The notes: a model not told the origin generated them from the letters alone. 64,000 nucleotides of DNA from Streptococcus cristatus (GCF_001578775.1 NZ_KQ969062.1:441539-505538); one strand, 5' to 3'; shown: positions 8,842 through 18,417, numbered from the stretch's first letter. Made by a program: numbers and translations.

Positions 8842-10274
8842 TGAACTTTGAAACAGTTATCGGACTGGAAGTCCATGTTGAATTGAAGACCAATTCAAAA
8901 ATTTTCTCACCGGCTCCAGCTCACTTCGGTGAAGATCCAAATGCCAACACCAATATCATCGACTGGTCCTTCCCAGGTGTTCTGCCTGTTATGAACAAGG
9001 GTGTCATCGACTATGGAATCAAGGCTGCTCTGGCTTTGAACATGGACATTCACCAGAAGATGCACTTTGACCGCAAGAATTACTTCTATCCGGACAATCC
9101 AAAAGCCTATCAAATTTCTCAGTTTGATGAGCCGATTGGCTACAATGGCTGGATTGAGATTGAACTAGAAGATGGCACGACCAAGAAAATCCGTATCGAG
9201 CGGGCCCACTTGGAAGAAGATGCCGGAAAGAATACCCACGGCAGCGATGGCTACTCTTATGTGGACCTCAACCGTCAAGGGGTGCCGTTGATTGAGATCG
9301 TATCGGAAGCAGATATGCGCAGTCCAGAAGAAGCTTATGCCTATTTGACTGCCCTCAAGGAAATCATCCAGTACACGAGCATTTCGGATGTCAAGATGGA
9401 AGAGGGCTCCATGCGGGTGGACGCCAATATTTCCATCCGTCCTTACGGCCAGAAAGAGTTTGGTACCAAGACTGAGCTGAAAAACCTTAATTCCTTCAAC
9501 TTTGTCCGCAAGGGTCTGGCCTTTGAGGAAAAACGCCAAGCTGAAATCCTACGCAGCGGTGGTCAAATCCGTCAGGAAACCCGTCGTTATGACGAAGCGA
9601 CTGGCGAAACCCTGCTCATGCGGGTCAAGGAAGGTTCAGCGGACTACCGTTACTTCCCAGAGCCTGATCTGCCTATCTTTGAGATTGAAGATGCTTGGAT
9701 TGAGCAAGTACGCAGCAGTCTGCCAGCCTTTCCAAAAGAGCGCCGTGCCAAGTATGTGGGCGATTACGGCCTATCTGACTACGATGCCAAGCAGCTGACC
9801 GCGACCAAGGCTGTGTCAGACTTCTTTGAAGCAGCTGTTGCTGCAGGTGGAGACGCTAAGGCTGTCTCTAACTGGCTCCAAGGAGAAGTGGCTCAATACC
9901 TCAATGCAGAAGGTAAGACTATCGCTGAGATTGAGCTGACGCCTGAGAATCTGACTGAAATGATTGCCTTGATTGCAGACGGAACGATTTCTTCTAAGAT
10001 CGCTAAGAAGGTCTTTGTCCATCTGGCTAAAAATGGCGGTTCTGCTAAGGAATATGTACAGAAAGCAGGCCTGGTTCAAATCTCAGACCCTGCGCAGCTT
10101 CTGCCAATCATCCAAGAAGTATTTGCCAACAACGAAAAAGCTATCAATGACTATAAGGGTGGCAATAAGAATGCGGCTAAGTCCCTGATCGGTCAGCTCA
10201 TGAAAGCAACCAAGGGCCAAGCCAACCCACAAGTAGCACAAAAACTGCTGAACGAAGAGTTGGAGAAATTATAG
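8841..10274 (+). CDS. gatB: GatB, amidotransferase tRNA-binding/kinase subunit
   Basis: 477 residues. The N-terminal cradle domain opens with [20 protein letters not shown] and holds [20 protein letters not shown], and the C-terminal helical and YqeY-like tail (about 330-477) contacts tRNA. It phosphorylates the misacylated Asp or Glu and uses ammonia channelled from GatA. Last gene of the operon, followed by a terminator at 10284. Confidence 0.97.
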   Translation: MNFETVIGLEVHVELKTNSKIFSPAPAHFGEDPNANTNIIDWSFPGVLPVMNKGVIDYGIKAALALNMDIHQKMHFDRKNYFYPDNPKAYQISQFDEPIGYNGWIEIELEDGTTKKIRIERAHLEEDAGKNTHGSDGYSYVDLNRQGVPLIEIVSEADMRSPEEAYAYLTALKEIIQYTSISDVKMEEGSMRVDANISIRPYGQKEFGTKTELKNLNSFNFVRKGLAFEEKRQAEILRSGGQIRQETRRYDEATGETLLMRVKEGSADYRYFPEPDLPIFEIEDAWIEQVRSSLPAFPKERRAKYVGDYGLSDYDAKQLTATKAVSDFFEAAVAAGGDAKAVSNWLQGEVAQYLNAEGKTIAEIELTPENLTEMIALIADGTISSKIAKKVFVHLAKNGGSAKEYVQKAGLVQISDPAQLLPIIQEVFANNEKAINDYKGGNKNAAKSLIGQLMKATKGQANPQVAQKLLNEELEKL

Positions 10275-10283
10275 AAATAAGCA

Positions 10284-10316
10284 GAAAACCAGTCGTGAGG
10301 CTGGTTTTCACCTTTT
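10284..10316 (+). terminator. Terminator after gatB
   Basis: GAAAACCAG/CTGGTTTTC hairpin with an 8-base loop, then ACCTTTT. Confidence 0.85.
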
Positions 10317-10364
10317 ATTTGAATGGTATTTATGGTAAAATAAATAAAAAATAAAGGAGTTCTT

Positions 10365-10721
10365 ATGTCAGAAATTAAAGTAAAACGCGGAACAGGCTTT
10401 GTAGGGATCATTGGGAATTTTCCAATTTTAATCAATGGTCAAAAGGTTGGTACAATCCAGAATGGCGACGAGGCGGCCTTTCCTATTGAGGGAGAAGAAG
10501 CGGTTGTTCGTGTAGGAGCAGCTCCTATGAGAACCAAGCCAGTGACAGTTAAAGCAGGGCAAACCTTGCTGGTTGAAACAAATTTTACTAATTTTTCTAT
10601 CTGTCTAGGAGTTTTGTTGCTCGGCCTGTTCTTTGGTGGTCTAGTGCGTGCAATTCTCTTAATTCTTTATATTGTTTTAATGTTTCTTCTGCCTTTTTAC
10701 TCAGCTAGGATTGAAGAATAA
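10365..10721 (+). CDS. Hypothetical protein, beta-rich domain plus C-terminal membrane segments
   Basis: 118 residues, not recognised. Residues 1-70 look all-beta (KVKRGTGFVGIIGNFPILINGQKVGTIQNGDEA, loosely PEGA-like). Residues about 78-112 are very hydrophobic and can form one or two membrane spans. A TGG-extended TAAAAT (10336-10341) and an AAAGGAG ribosome site precede it. The next gene is a paralogue of the first domain (shared R-x-TGxVGxxxN and INGQ/LNGE-type loops). Confidence 0.75.
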   Translation: MSEIKVKRGTGFVGIIGNFPILINGQKVGTIQNGDEAAFPIEGEEAVVRVGAAPMRTKPVTVKAGQTLLVETNFTNFSICLGVLLLGLFFGGLVRAILLILYIVLMFLLPFYSARIEE

Positions 10722-10769
10722 ACTGAAGAGTTTTTGTTGATAGGTTAGCTTGAAATAAAGGATTTTTTG

Positions 10770-11063
10770 ATGCCAAAATTTACCATTACGCGTGCTACCG
10801 GTATGGTCGGAGTAGCTCAAAATGTTGCAGTATATCTAAATGGTGAACTTGTGGATAGACTTGCGAATGATGAAAGTAAAACGCTGACTTTTGAGGGAAA
10901 CAGTGTTGAACTACAGGTTGGACAAAGCTTTATGAAATCGCATAAGATTCAAGTGAAAGATGGTCAGAAAGTACTCGTTACAGCTTCTGGAATGCGGGCT
11001 ATGCTAGGAATTATTGGGCATATCTTAGGTTTGCCTTATTTACTTCTTGAGATAGAGAATTAA
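10770..11063 (+). CDS. Hypothetical protein, paralogue of the preceding gene
   Basis: 97 residues from the ATG at 10770; an in-frame TTG one codon earlier is less likely because AAAGGA (10757-10762) is better spaced to the ATG. The same beta-rich domain is present (TRATGMVGVAQNVAVYLNGELVDRL) but with only a short hydrophobic tail. Function unknown. Tandem duplication inferred from the shared pattern. Confidence 0.7.
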   Translation: MPKFTITRATGMVGVAQNVAVYLNGELVDRLANDESKTLTFEGNSVELQVGQSFMKSHKIQVKDGQKVLVTASGMRAMLGIIGHILGLPYLLLEIEN

Positions 11064-11090
11064 ACATCTTTAAGCTCAACTAAATCATAA

Positions 11091-11121
11091 AAGATCAGTC
11101 AAAACAGACTGATTTTTCTTT
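11091..11121 (+). terminator. Terminator
   Basis: ATCAGTC/GACTGAT stem with a 6-base loop followed by TTTTCTTT. Confidence 0.8.
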
Positions 11122-11166
11122 ATGGTTTATGTTATAATGATCAGAGCTAACAGAAAGAGGTTTGAG

Positions 11167-12078
11167 ATGTCAAAAGTTTTGAGGGGAACCCTTTATACCT
11201 TGGCCGCGGGGATTGCTTGGGGCTTATCGGGAACGAGTGGTCAATATCTGATGGAGCATGGTTTTTCGGCACTGAGCTTGACCAATGTGCGCTTGTTGCT
11301 AGCGGGTTTGGTTTTGATGATGTTGGCTTATGCGACAAATAAAGATTCTTTTAAAGAGATTTGGAAAGACAAGAGCTCTCTTCTACACATTTCACTTTTT
11401 GCAGTTCTAGGCTTATTCATCAATCAATATGCATATTTAGCGGCCATTCATGAGACGAATGCAGGAACAGCAACGGTCTTACAATATCTCTGTCCAGTGG
11501 GAGTCTTGGTATACACTTGTATCAAAGATAGAGTAGCACCGACTGTGGCTCAGGTCTGCTCTATGATTTTGGCTATCGGAGGAACCTTTCTGATTGCGAC
11601 CCACGGTCAGATCAATCAGCTCTCGATGACGCCAAAAGGCTTATTTTTAGGTATTTTCTCAGCCTTTACTTATGCACTTTATATTCTTTTGCCGATTGGG
11701 CTCATCAAAAGGTGGGGAAGCATGCTGGTTATCGGGATTGGCATGACCATTGCAGGTATCTTGCTCCTTCCTTTCAGCGGTATTTTCCAGCATCAGTGGC
11801 AATTCCGTTTGGATATCCTTCTAGCCTTGGTCGGCATCATTGTCATCGGGACAATCTTTGCTTACACCGTCTTTTTGAAGGGAACAAGCTTGGTTGGCCC
11901 TGTTAAATCTAGTCTTTTAGCTTCGATTGAGCCAATTTCAGCGGTCTTTTTTGCCTTTGTCATTATGAATGAACGCTTTTATCTACTTGATTTTGTAGGT
12001 ATGGGCATGATTTTGCTAGCTGTCCTATTGATATCTGTCAAGGACTTAATCTTGGAAAAGAAAAAAGGTTTATTATAA
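11167..12078 (+). CDS. EamA/DMT-family transporter
   Basis: 303-residue inner-membrane protein with about ten predicted spans in two EamA repeats (first at about 5-135, second at about 150-290). I choose the ATG at 11167 because an extended -10 (TGTTATAAT, 11130-11138) lies inside the longer reading frame and GAAAGAGG precedes 11167. Substrate unknown; relatives export amino acids or metabolites. The last three codons fall in a 34-bp tandem duplication. Confidence 0.88.
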   Translation: MSKVLRGTLYTLAAGIAWGLSGTSGQYLMEHGFSALSLTNVRLLLAGLVLMMLAYATNKDSFKEIWKDKSSLLHISLFAVLGLFINQYAYLAAIHETNAGTATVLQYLCPVGVLVYTCIKDRVAPTVAQVCSMILAIGGTFLIATHGQINQLSMTPKGLFLGIFSAFTYALYILLPIGLIKRWGSMLVIGIGMTIAGILLLPFSGIFQHQWQFRLDILLALVGIIVIGTIFAYTVFLKGTSLVGPVKSSLLASIEPISAVFFAFVIMNERFYLLDFVGMGMILLAVLLISVKDLILEKKKGLL

Positions 12079-12128
12079 GCAAGAAAGAATAAAGAAAAAA
12101 GGTTTATTATAAGCAAGAAAGAATAAGG
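12061..12128 (+). repeat. 34-bp tandem duplication across the EamA stop codon
   Basis: Unit 1 (12061-12094) and unit 2 (12095-12128) differ at one base. Each contains GGTTTATTATAAGCAAGAAA. Unit 1 includes the gene's stop codon, so the second copy is untranslated. Confidence 0.9.
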
Positions 12129-12160
12129 AAAGACCTGGCTCCATATAGAGCTAGGTCTTT
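12129..12160. terminator. Bidirectional terminator between eamA and aspartate kinase
   Basis: AAAGACCT ... AGGTCTTT inverted repeat, extended by an imperfect GGCTC/GAGCT pairing, between convergent genes. Confidence 0.85.
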
Positions 12161-12178
12161 GTTGTTTACTTATTCGGT

Positions 12179-13546
12179 TTATTCATCGCTTTCTGAGCTG
12201 CCAAAGAATGCTTTGTACAGAGCACGGATGGCCTCTTTTTCTTGGTTCTTATTGACAACAAACATGATAGAAACTTCACTGGAACCTTGTGACATCATTT
12301 GGATATTGATTTTGTTGTCAGAAAGAGCTCTAGTTGCAGTAGCGGTCACCCCGATATGACTTTTCATTTTTTCGCCGACAATCATGATAATAGAGAGGTC
12401 ATGCTCAATCTCAGCATAGTCTACTTCTGCTTTTTGTACAAGCTGGCGTAGAATCTCTTCTTCTTTGATTGGAGTTAATTCACGTTCACGAAGGATGATG
12501 GAAAGATCATCAATTCCTGTTGGCATATGCTCCCAACCGATATTTAGATCTTCCAAAATCTGAAGCGCCTTTCGGCCAAATCCAACTTCTCGGTTCATGA
12601 GATACTTGGACATGTTAATGCTTACGAAGCCAGAATCACCAGCGATTCCTACAACAGGGGGATGATCTTCGCTATGTTTATGGACGATGCGCGTACCGGG
12701 GTGTTCTGGATTATTGGTATTTTTGATAACGAGTGGAATTTTTCCGCGATAGGCTGGAAGCAGGGCTTCATCGTGAAGGACAGTAAAACCTGCATAGGCT
12801 AATTCCCGCATTTCACGGTAAGTAAGCTCGGCGATGGAACGTGGCTTATGAATAATCCCAGGGTGAGCAGCAAAGATGCCGTCTACATCAGTGAAATTTT
12901 CATAGACATCAGCTTTGACACCAGCTGCAATAATTGATCCTGTAATATCTGAGCCACCACGAGAAAAAGTACAGATTTGTCCATCTTGAGTGACACCAAA
13001 GAAGCCAGGGATGACAAGGACTTCATCGGAATGGATTAGTTCTTCCAATTTATCATAGCTTGAAGGAAGGATCCGAGCATTTCCTGGTTCGCTTGAAACC
13101 ACTAGCCCAGCTTCTCTAGGATGGACGTAACGAGCCGGAATGCCGTTGTGGTTAAAGTAAGCTGCGATGAGCTTAGCATTGTTGTTTTCACCAGCTGCTA
13201 GGAAAGTATCGTAAAGAAATCCATTATTTTCAATTGGCAGAGTAGCTAGGGAGATGATGCTCTTAGAGATTTTTTCAATAATTGCAGATTTCAGGCCTAG
13301 CTCAGAGACCATATCGGAGTAGCGTTTAATAATCCAATTTTGCTCCTTGGAAACATCATTTCCTGCAATGTACTGGCGATAATACTTAATCAGGGCATCG
13401 GTGACTTTTGTATCCTGGTCATCTCTTTTTCCTGGTGCGGAAACGACGACGAAACGACGCTCAGCATCAGACTTTACAATATGTAAGACTTTTTCTAATT
13501 GTGAAGCAGAAGCAAGTGAACTTCCGCCAAATTTTACAACTTTCAT
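12179..13546 (-). CDS. lysC: Aspartate kinase
   Basis: 455 residues, monofunctional; catalyses the first step to lysine, threonine and methionine. N-terminal kinase motif KVVKFGGSSLASA, catalytic FSRGGSDITGS and DVDGIFAAHP, then two ACT domains (about 310-455) for allosteric control. The start at 13546 is chosen over a 35-codon longer frame because AGGAGTTTCT precedes it and the promoter lies in the longer frame. A CodY box sits in the promoter. The symbol thrA is also used in streptococci. Confidence 0.92.
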   Translation of the reverse strand: MKVVKFGGSSLASASQLEKVLHIVKSDAERRFVVVSAPGKRDDQDTKVTDALIKYYRQYIAGNDVSKEQNWIIKRYSDMVSELGLKSAIIEKISKSIISLATLPIENNGFLYDTFLAAGENNNAKLIAAYFNHNGIPARYVHPREAGLVVSSEPGNARILPSSYDKLEELIHSDEVLVIPGFFGVTQDGQICTFSRGGSDITGSIIAAGVKADVYENFTDVDGIFAAHPGIIHKPRSIAELTYREMRELAYAGFTVLHDEALLPAYRGKIPLVIKNTNNPEHPGTRIVHKHSEDHPPVVGIAGDSGFVSINMSKYLMNREVGFGRKALQILEDLNIGWEHMPTGIDDLSIILRERELTPIKEEEILRQLVQKAEVDYAEIEHDLSIIMIVGEKMKSHIGVTATATRALSDNKINIQMMSQGSSEVSIMFVVNKNQEKEAIRALYKAFFGSSESDE

Positions 13547-13574
13547 AGAAACTCCTAAACATGATTTAGGAAAA

Positions 13575-13603
13575 ATTATAACAAAATTCTGAAAATTTTG
13601 CAA
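13575..13603 (-). promoter_or_regulatory. Aspartate kinase promoter with embedded CodY box
   Basis: Minus strand: TTGCAA, 17 bases, TATAAT with an extended -10 TG. The spacer is AATTTTCAGAATTTT (13583-13597), two mismatches from the CodY consensus, placed to block RNA polymerase. A 6-bp inverted repeat CCTAAA/TTTAGG (13554-13570) overlaps the ribosome site. Confidence 0.75.
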
Positions 13604-13709
13604 ATCTATCAGAAGCACCGCTTTATATAAATTTATTGCAAAAATAAGCAAAAAACGAATATAAAATCAAATTTTCCAGTTTTTGTTTTCTTTCTTACAT
13701 CTTTTATGC

Positions 13710-13738
13710 TAGAATAAATGTAATTTGACTATCAAATT
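13710..13738 (+). promoter_or_regulatory. fabM promoter -10 and FabT-type palindrome
   Basis: Extended -10 TGCTAGAAT (13707-13715), no good -35. AATTTGACTATCAAATT (13722-13738), a FabT-like palindrome (TTTGA-N3-TCAAA), covers the start region. Repression by FabT-acyl-ACP is inferred. Confidence 0.7.
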
Positions 13739-13791
13739 ATTTAATTATGAAATAAAATGGCTGTAATTACCCAGTCTGGAATGGAGTTAGA

Positions 13792-14583
13792 ATGACTTTT
13801 AATGGTATTCTTTATAAGGTAGTTGATGAAGTGGCGACTATTACCTTCAATCGTCCTGAAGTTTCAAATGGTTTCAATATCCCTATGTGTGAGGAGATTT
13901 TAGAAGCGATTGAGCTGGCCGCAAATGATGAGGCAGTGAAGTTTCTAGTGATCAATGCCAATGGGAAGGTCTTTTCTGTCGGTGGCGACCTAGCTGAGAT
14001 GCAAAGAGCTGTCAGTGCTGACGATATTCAATCCTTGGTAAAAATTGCAGAGCTGGTCAATGATATTTCTTTTGCCATGAAACGACTACCCAAGCCAGTT
14101 ATCATGAGTGTGGATGGCCCTGTTGCTGGTGCAGCTGCCAATATGGTCGTGGCTGCAGATTTCTGCATTGCGACAGAAAAATCTCGGTTCATTCAAGCTT
14201 TTGTGGGAGTGGGCTTAGCGCCAGATGCCGGTGGACTTTATCTTTTGACTCGGGCAATTGGTGTGACTCGGGCGACTCATTTGGTCATGACGGGAGAGGC
14301 CTTGACTGCTGAGAAGGCTCTGGATTATGGTTTGCTCTATAAGGTCTGTGAAGTAGAAAAACTGGAAAAAACAACGGAACAGTTGCTGAAGAAGCTAAAA
14401 CGCGGTTCGCTGAATTCTTACAGAGCTATGAAAGAAATGGTCTGGAAGAGCCTGTTCAGCGGTTGGAAAGAATATGCGGAGTTGGAGCTATCTTTACAGA
14501 AGTCTCTTGCTTTCACTGAGGACTTCAAAGAAGGTGTCCAAGCTTATACTGAGAAGCGTCGTCCACAATTTGCAGGTAAGTAA
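13792..14583 (+). CDS. fabM: FabM, trans-2-decenoyl-ACP isomerase
   Basis: 263-residue crotonase-fold enzyme. In streptococci FabM isomerises trans-2 to cis-3-decenoyl-ACP, the branch point to unsaturated fatty acids. The enoyl-CoA hydratase core is visible: [11 protein letters not shown] oxyanion loop and the [20 protein letters not shown] helix. Context, first gene of the fab cluster upstream of fabT, supports this over a beta-oxidation hydratase. Confidence 0.92.
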   Translation: MTFNGILYKVVDEVATITFNRPEVSNGFNIPMCEEILEAIELAANDEAVKFLVINANGKVFSVGGDLAEMQRAVSADDIQSLVKIAELVNDISFAMKRLPKPVIMSVDGPVAGAAANMVVAADFCIATEKSRFIQAFVGVGLAPDAGGLYLLTRAIGVTRATHLVMTGEALTAEKALDYGLLYKVCEVEKLEKTTEQLLKKLKRGSLNSYRAMKEMVWKSLFSGWKEYAELELSLQKSLAFTEDFKEGVQAYTEKRRPQFAGK

Positions 14584-14604
14584 GGATTTGCAGGATAAGA
14601 AAAT

Positions 14605-14679
14605 TGTTTGAAAATCAAATAAATTTTCAAAAGGACTTGCAAATTATTTTGAGATCTGATAAAATTTGAATGTCAAAGT
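14605..14679 (+). promoter_or_regulatory. fabT promoter with two FabT boxes
   Basis: Promoter TTGCAA (14637-14642), 17 bases, TAAAAT (14660-14665), extended -10. FabT-type palindromes TTTGAAAATCAAA (14607-14619) upstream and TTTGAATGTCAAA (14665-14677) overlapping the -10 and start. Autorepression of fabT and control of downstream genes is inferred. Confidence 0.75.
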
Positions 14680-14700
14680 ATTTATGAAGGAGGTGTTGGT

Positions 14701-15135
14701 TTGAATTATCAATTAGTCAATGATTATTTAACATCCATTTTTAATAATGTTTTGGTTATTGAAGAGTCCAGCCTCCGAGGCAGTCAATTTAAAGATGTCT
14801 CCATTAAAGAAATGCACACTATTGATGTTATTGGTACCATGCCTAATGCGACTCCAAGCGATATTTCAAAGGAATTGTTAGTCACTTTGGGGACTGTCAC
14901 AACCAGCTTGAATAACTTGGAGCGTAAAGGGTATATCGAGCGTCGCCGTTCATCCATTGACCGTCGTGTAGTTCATCTGAGTTTGACTAAGAAGGGGAGG
15001 CTCTTGTATCGTCTTCATAAACGATTCCACAATCGCATGGTCATGCAAGTAGTGGAAGGAATGTCCTCAGAAGAAAAAAATGCAATGCAAAAAGGTTTGC
15101 AGAACTTGTATAATTTTTTAGAGGAGTTGAAATAA
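14701..15135 (+). CDS. fabT: FabT, MarR-family repressor of fatty acid synthesis
   Basis: 144 residues, the length of pneumococcal FabT. Winged helix-turn-helix with recognition segment [26 protein letters not shown] (shown in the genome at about residues 59-84) and wing [19 protein letters not shown]. It uses long-chain acyl-ACP as corepressor. The start is TTG, supported by a strong AAGGAGGTG site 7 bases upstream. One-base overlap with fabH. Confidence 0.94.
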   Translation: MNYQLVNDYLTSIFNNVLVIEESSLRGSQFKDVSIKEMHTIDVIGTMPNATPSDISKELLVTLGTVTTSLNNLERKGYIERRRSSIDRRVVHLSLTKKGRLLYRLHKRFHNRMVMQVVEGMSSEEKNAMQKGLQNLYNFLEELK

Positions 15136-16109
15136 TGAACTATGCAAGAATTACTCAAGTAGCTCATTATGCTCCAGAGCAGGTTGTCACAAATGATGAT
15201 CTGGCCAAGATGATGGATACAAGTGATGAATGGATCTCAAGTCGAACAGGTATCAAACAGCGACATTTATCCCGGACTGAGTCAACAAGTGATTTAGCTA
15301 CAAGGGTTGCTGAGCAATTGCTAGAAAGGGCCCAACTGTCTGCTGTTCAGCTTGATTTTATCATTGTTGCGACGATCACTCCGGATTCTATGATGCCGTC
15401 AACTGCAGCTAGGGTGCAGGCCAATATTGGAGCTACCAAAGCTTTTGCTTTTGATTTGACGGCAGCTTGCAGTGGCTTCATCTTTGCCTTATCAACTGGA
15501 GAAAAGTTCATTTCCTCTGGTCGCTATCAAAGAGGTTTGGTGATCGGTAGCGAAACGCTTTCGAAAGTCGTTGATTGGTCGGACCGTGCGACGTCAGTCT
15601 TATTTGGTGATGGGGCTGGGGGAGTCTTGCTTGAAGCGGCAGAAAAGCAGTATTTTTGGGCTGAAAGTCAGTTTACTGATGGCTTGAGAGGTCAGAGTTT
15701 GACCTGTGGTGGACTTGGTTTGTCCTCTCCATTTTCGGAAAAGCAAGTTGATGATCGCTATTTGAAAATGGAAGGCCGAGCAATCTTTGATTTTGCTATT
15801 CGCGATGTGGCACAGTCTATCAAAAATACCATTGAAGAGAGTCCATTTTCAGTGGAGGAGCTTGATTATCTGCTCTTGCATCAGGCCAATATCCGAATTT
15901 TAGATAAAATGGCTAAGAAACTCGGAGTTTCTCGGGAAAAACTACCTGCCAATATGATGGAATATGGTAATACTAGTGCAGCTAGCATCCCGATTTTATT
16001 ATCTGAGTGTGTCCAACAGGACTTGATTAAGCTGAACGGGGATCAGACTATTTTATTGTCAGGTTTCGGTGGAGGTTTGACATGGGGCACGCTTATTGTT
16101 ACAATTTAG
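15135..16109 (+). CDS. fabH: FabH, beta-ketoacyl-ACP synthase III
   Basis: Condenses acetyl-CoA (or other primers) with malonyl-ACP to start fatty acid synthesis. 324 residues with the Cys112-His249-Asn279 triad ([27 protein letters not shown]). Cotranscribed with fabT. Confidence 0.97.
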   Translation: MNYARITQVAHYAPEQVVTNDDLAKMMDTSDEWISSRTGIKQRHLSRTESTSDLATRVAEQLLERAQLSAVQLDFIIVATITPDSMMPSTAARVQANIGATKAFAFDLTAACSGFIFALSTGEKFISSGRYQRGLVIGSETLSKVVDWSDRATSVLFGDGAGGVLLEAAEKQYFWAESQFTDGLRGQSLTCGGLGLSSPFSEKQVDDRYLKMEGRAIFDFAIRDVAQSIKNTIEESPFSVEELDYLLLHQANIRILDKMAKKLGVSREKLPANMMEYGNTSAASIPILLSECVQQDLIKLNGDQTILLSGFGGGLTWGTLIVTI

Positions 16110-16163
16110 TTAATCATGTGGAAACACATAGATAAAAAATATATTTTTTAAAGGAGTCTATCC

Positions 16164-16388
16164 ATGGCAGTATTTGAAAAAGTACAAGAAATTATCGTTG
16201 AGGAACTTGGTAAAGAGCCATCAGAAGTTACACTTGAGTCAACTTTCGATGATCTTGAAGCAGATTCATTGGATTTGTTCCAAGTAATTTCAGAAATCGA
16301 AGATGCATTTGACATCCAAATCGAAACTGAAGAAGGCTTGAAAACAGTTGGTGACTTGGTTGCCTACGTAGAAGAAAAAACAAAATAA
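16164..16388 (+). CDS. acpP: Acyl carrier protein
   Basis: 74 residues, acidic, four-helix ACP. The phosphopantetheine site is Ser35 in EADSLDLFQ. Strong AAAGGAG site. It is followed by a hairpin that could trim read-through into fabK. Confidence 0.96.
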   Translation: MAVFEKVQEIIVEELGKEPSEVTLESTFDDLEADSLDLFQVISEIEDAFDIQIETEEGLKTVGDLVAYVEEKTK

Positions 16389-16397
16389 TAAAGATTT

Positions 16398-16427
16398 GAG
16401 AGTATCGCAAGATATTCTCTCTTGTTT
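16398..16427 (+). terminator. Attenuator-like hairpin between acpP and fabK
   Basis: 9-bp stem GAGAGTATC/GATATTCTC with a GCAA tetraloop, followed by a T-containing but not continuous tract (TCTTGTTT). Probably a partial terminator that would leave acpP mRNA in excess. Confidence 0.6.
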
Positions 16428-16434
16428 AGGTAAT

Positions 16435-16451
16435 AGTTTGAATTTCAAAGT
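16435..16451 (+). promoter_or_regulatory. FabT box upstream of fabK
   Basis: Palindrome TTTGAATTTCAAA (16437-16449). Established pneumococcal work places a FabT site before fabK, matching this position. I see no confident -35/-10 pair. Confidence 0.75.
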
Positions 16452-16517
16452 AAAAAGGCTGCTATCTAGCGGTTTGAGCTCAAGCTATTACTTAAGCAAT
16501 GATTAGAGGAAGGTATT

Positions 16518-17492
16518 ATGCAAACACGAATTACAGAATTATTAGATATTAAATATCCTATTTTCCAAGGTGGTATGGCTTGGGTCGCAGATGGTGACTT
16601 GGCTGGTGCTGTTTCAAAGGCTGGTGGTCTTGGGATCATCGGTGGCGGAAATGCTCCTAAGGAAGTGGTGAAAGCTAATATTGACAAGATTAAGTCTTTG
16701 ACGGATCGTCCTTTCGGTGTCAATATCATGCTTTTGTCGCCTTTTGTAGATGACATTGTGGATTTGGTGATCGAAGAGGGTGTAAAAGTGGTAACGACTG
16801 GTGCGGGCAATCCAAGCAAGTACATGGCTCGTTTCCATGAAGCAGGTATTACGGTGATTCCTGTTGTACCAAGTGTGGCTTTGGCTAAACGGATGGAAAA
16901 AATCGGAGCAGATGCCGTCATTGCTGAAGGGATGGAAGCTGGTGGTCATATCGGTAAGTTAACAACGATGACCCTGGTTCGTCAGGTTGTAGAAGCAGTT
17001 AACATTCCAGTTATTGCGGCTGGTGGTATTGCGGATGGATCTGGTGCTGCGGCTGGTTTTATGTTAGGAGCAGAAGCGGTTCAGGTCGGGACGCGCTTTG
17101 TTGTAGCTAAGGAATCCAATGCCCATCAAAATTATAAAGATATGATTTTGAAGGCTCGTGATATCGATACGACAATTTCTGCTCAACACTTCGGTCATGC
17201 GGTTCGTGCGCTCAAGAATAAGCTGACTCGCGATTTTGAAAAGGCTGAAAAAGAAGCCTTCAAGCAAGAAAATCCAGACTTGACTGTTTTTGAAAATCTG
17301 GGTGCTGGTGCTCTGGCCAATGCAGTTGTCCGTGGCGATGTGGAAAATGGTTCCGTCATGTCCGGTCAGATTGCCGGCTTGGTCAGCAAGGAAGAAACAG
17401 TCGAAGAAATCCTCAAGGATATCTATTATGGCGCTGCTGAGAAGATTCAGCAAGAAGCAAAACGTTGGGCAGGAGTAACTAGAAATGACTAA
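16518..17492 (+). CDS. fabK: FabK, enoyl-ACP reductase II
   Basis: FMN-dependent reductase that completes each elongation cycle; it replaces FabI in streptococci and is triclosan-resistant in the family. 324 residues with the nitronate-monooxygenase-like TIM barrel: YPIFQGGMAWVA start, EGMEAGGHIG and AAGGIADGSG phosphate/flavin loops. It overlaps fabD by 8 bases. Confidence 0.96.
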   Translation: MQTRITELLDIKYPIFQGGMAWVADGDLAGAVSKAGGLGIIGGGNAPKEVVKANIDKIKSLTDRPFGVNIMLLSPFVDDIVDLVIEEGVKVVTTGAGNPSKYMARFHEAGITVIPVVPSVALAKRMEKIGADAVIAEGMEAGGHIGKLTTMTLVRQVVEAVNIPVIAAGGIADGSGAAAGFMLGAEAVQVGTRFVVAKESNAHQNYKDMILKARDIDTTISAQHFGHAVRALKNKLTRDFEKAEKEAFKQENPDLTVFENLGAGALANAVVRGDVENGSVMSGQIAGLVSKEETVEEILKDIYYGAAEKIQQEAKRWAGVTRND

Positions 17493-18405
17493 GACAGCCT
17501 TTCTATTTGCTGGTCAGGGAGCCCAATATCTGGGAATGGCTCGTGACCTCTATGAGCAGTATGATGTGGTTAAGGCGACTTTTGAGGAAGCGAGTCAAGT
17601 TCTGGGCTATGATGTTCGGGCATTGATTGACCAAGATGAAGAAAAACTCAACCAAACTCGCTATACTCAACCAGCAATTTTGACAACTTCTCTTGCTATT
17701 TATCGCCTGCTGGCTGAAAAAGGAATCCAGCCTGATATGGTGGCTGGTCTTTCTCTGGGCGAATACTCTGCCTTGGTAGCTGCTGGTGCGCTGGACTTCA
17801 AAACAGCGGTAGCTCTAGTCGCTAAACGCGGAGCTTTCATGGAGGAAGCAGCTCCTGCTGGCTCTGGAAAGATGGTTGCGGTCCTAAATGCGGACGTGGC
17901 TCTTATTGAGGAAGCCTGTCAGACAGCTAGTCAGCTAGGAGTGGTCTCTCCTGCCAACTACAATACTCCAGGTCAAATCGTCATTGGGGGAGATGTGGCA
18001 GCGGTGGATAAAGCGGTAGAACTCCTCAAGGAAGCAGGTGTGAAACGCTTGATTCCGCTAAACGTTTCTGGTCCGTTCCATACAGCTCTCTTGAAACCAG
18101 CCAGTGAGCAATTAGCTCAGGTTTTGGCTGAAACAGAATTTGCTGATTTTCAGCTTCCGCTAGTGGGCAATACAGAGGCGGATATCATGGAAACTGGCAG
18201 AATTAAGGAATTGTTAACTCGTCAGGTCATGGAACCGGTTCGTTTCTACGATAGTATCGCTAAAATGCAGGAAGCTGGTGTGACTGAGTTTATCGAGATT
18301 GGTCCAGGTAAAGTATTGTCTGGCTTTCTGAAAAAAATTGATAAATCAGCAGTTGTTTATCATGTTGAAAGTGTGGAGACTTTGACAGCCCTACTGGAAA
18401 AATAA
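17485..18405 (+). CDS. fabD: FabD, malonyl-CoA:ACP transacylase
   Basis: 306 residues. Nucleophile Ser90 in GLSLGEYSAL, N-terminal LFAGQGAQYLGM and C-terminal GPGKVLSGF are all family hallmarks. Supplies malonyl-ACP to FabH and FabF. Confidence 0.97.
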   Translation: MTKTAFLFAGQGAQYLGMARDLYEQYDVVKATFEEASQVLGYDVRALIDQDEEKLNQTRYTQPAILTTSLAIYRLLAEKGIQPDMVAGLSLGEYSALVAAGALDFKTAVALVAKRGAFMEEAAPAGSGKMVAVLNADVALIEEACQTASQLGVVSPANYNTPGQIVIGGDVAAVDKAVELLKEAGVKRLIPLNVSGPFHTALLKPASEQLAQVLAETEFADFQLPLVGNTEADIMETGRIKELLTRQVMEPVRFYDSIAKMQEAGVTEFIEIGPGKVLSGFLKKIDKSAVVYHVESVETLTALLEK

Positions 18406-18417
18406 TGGGGAATACCA

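Noticed and set aside
13646-13660. ACGAATA resembling the competence cin-box
   Set aside because: Lacks the full TACGAATA and no gene starts at a suitable distance.
16228-16410. Minus-strand frame over acpP
   Set aside because: Shadow of acpP; no ribosome site or family match.
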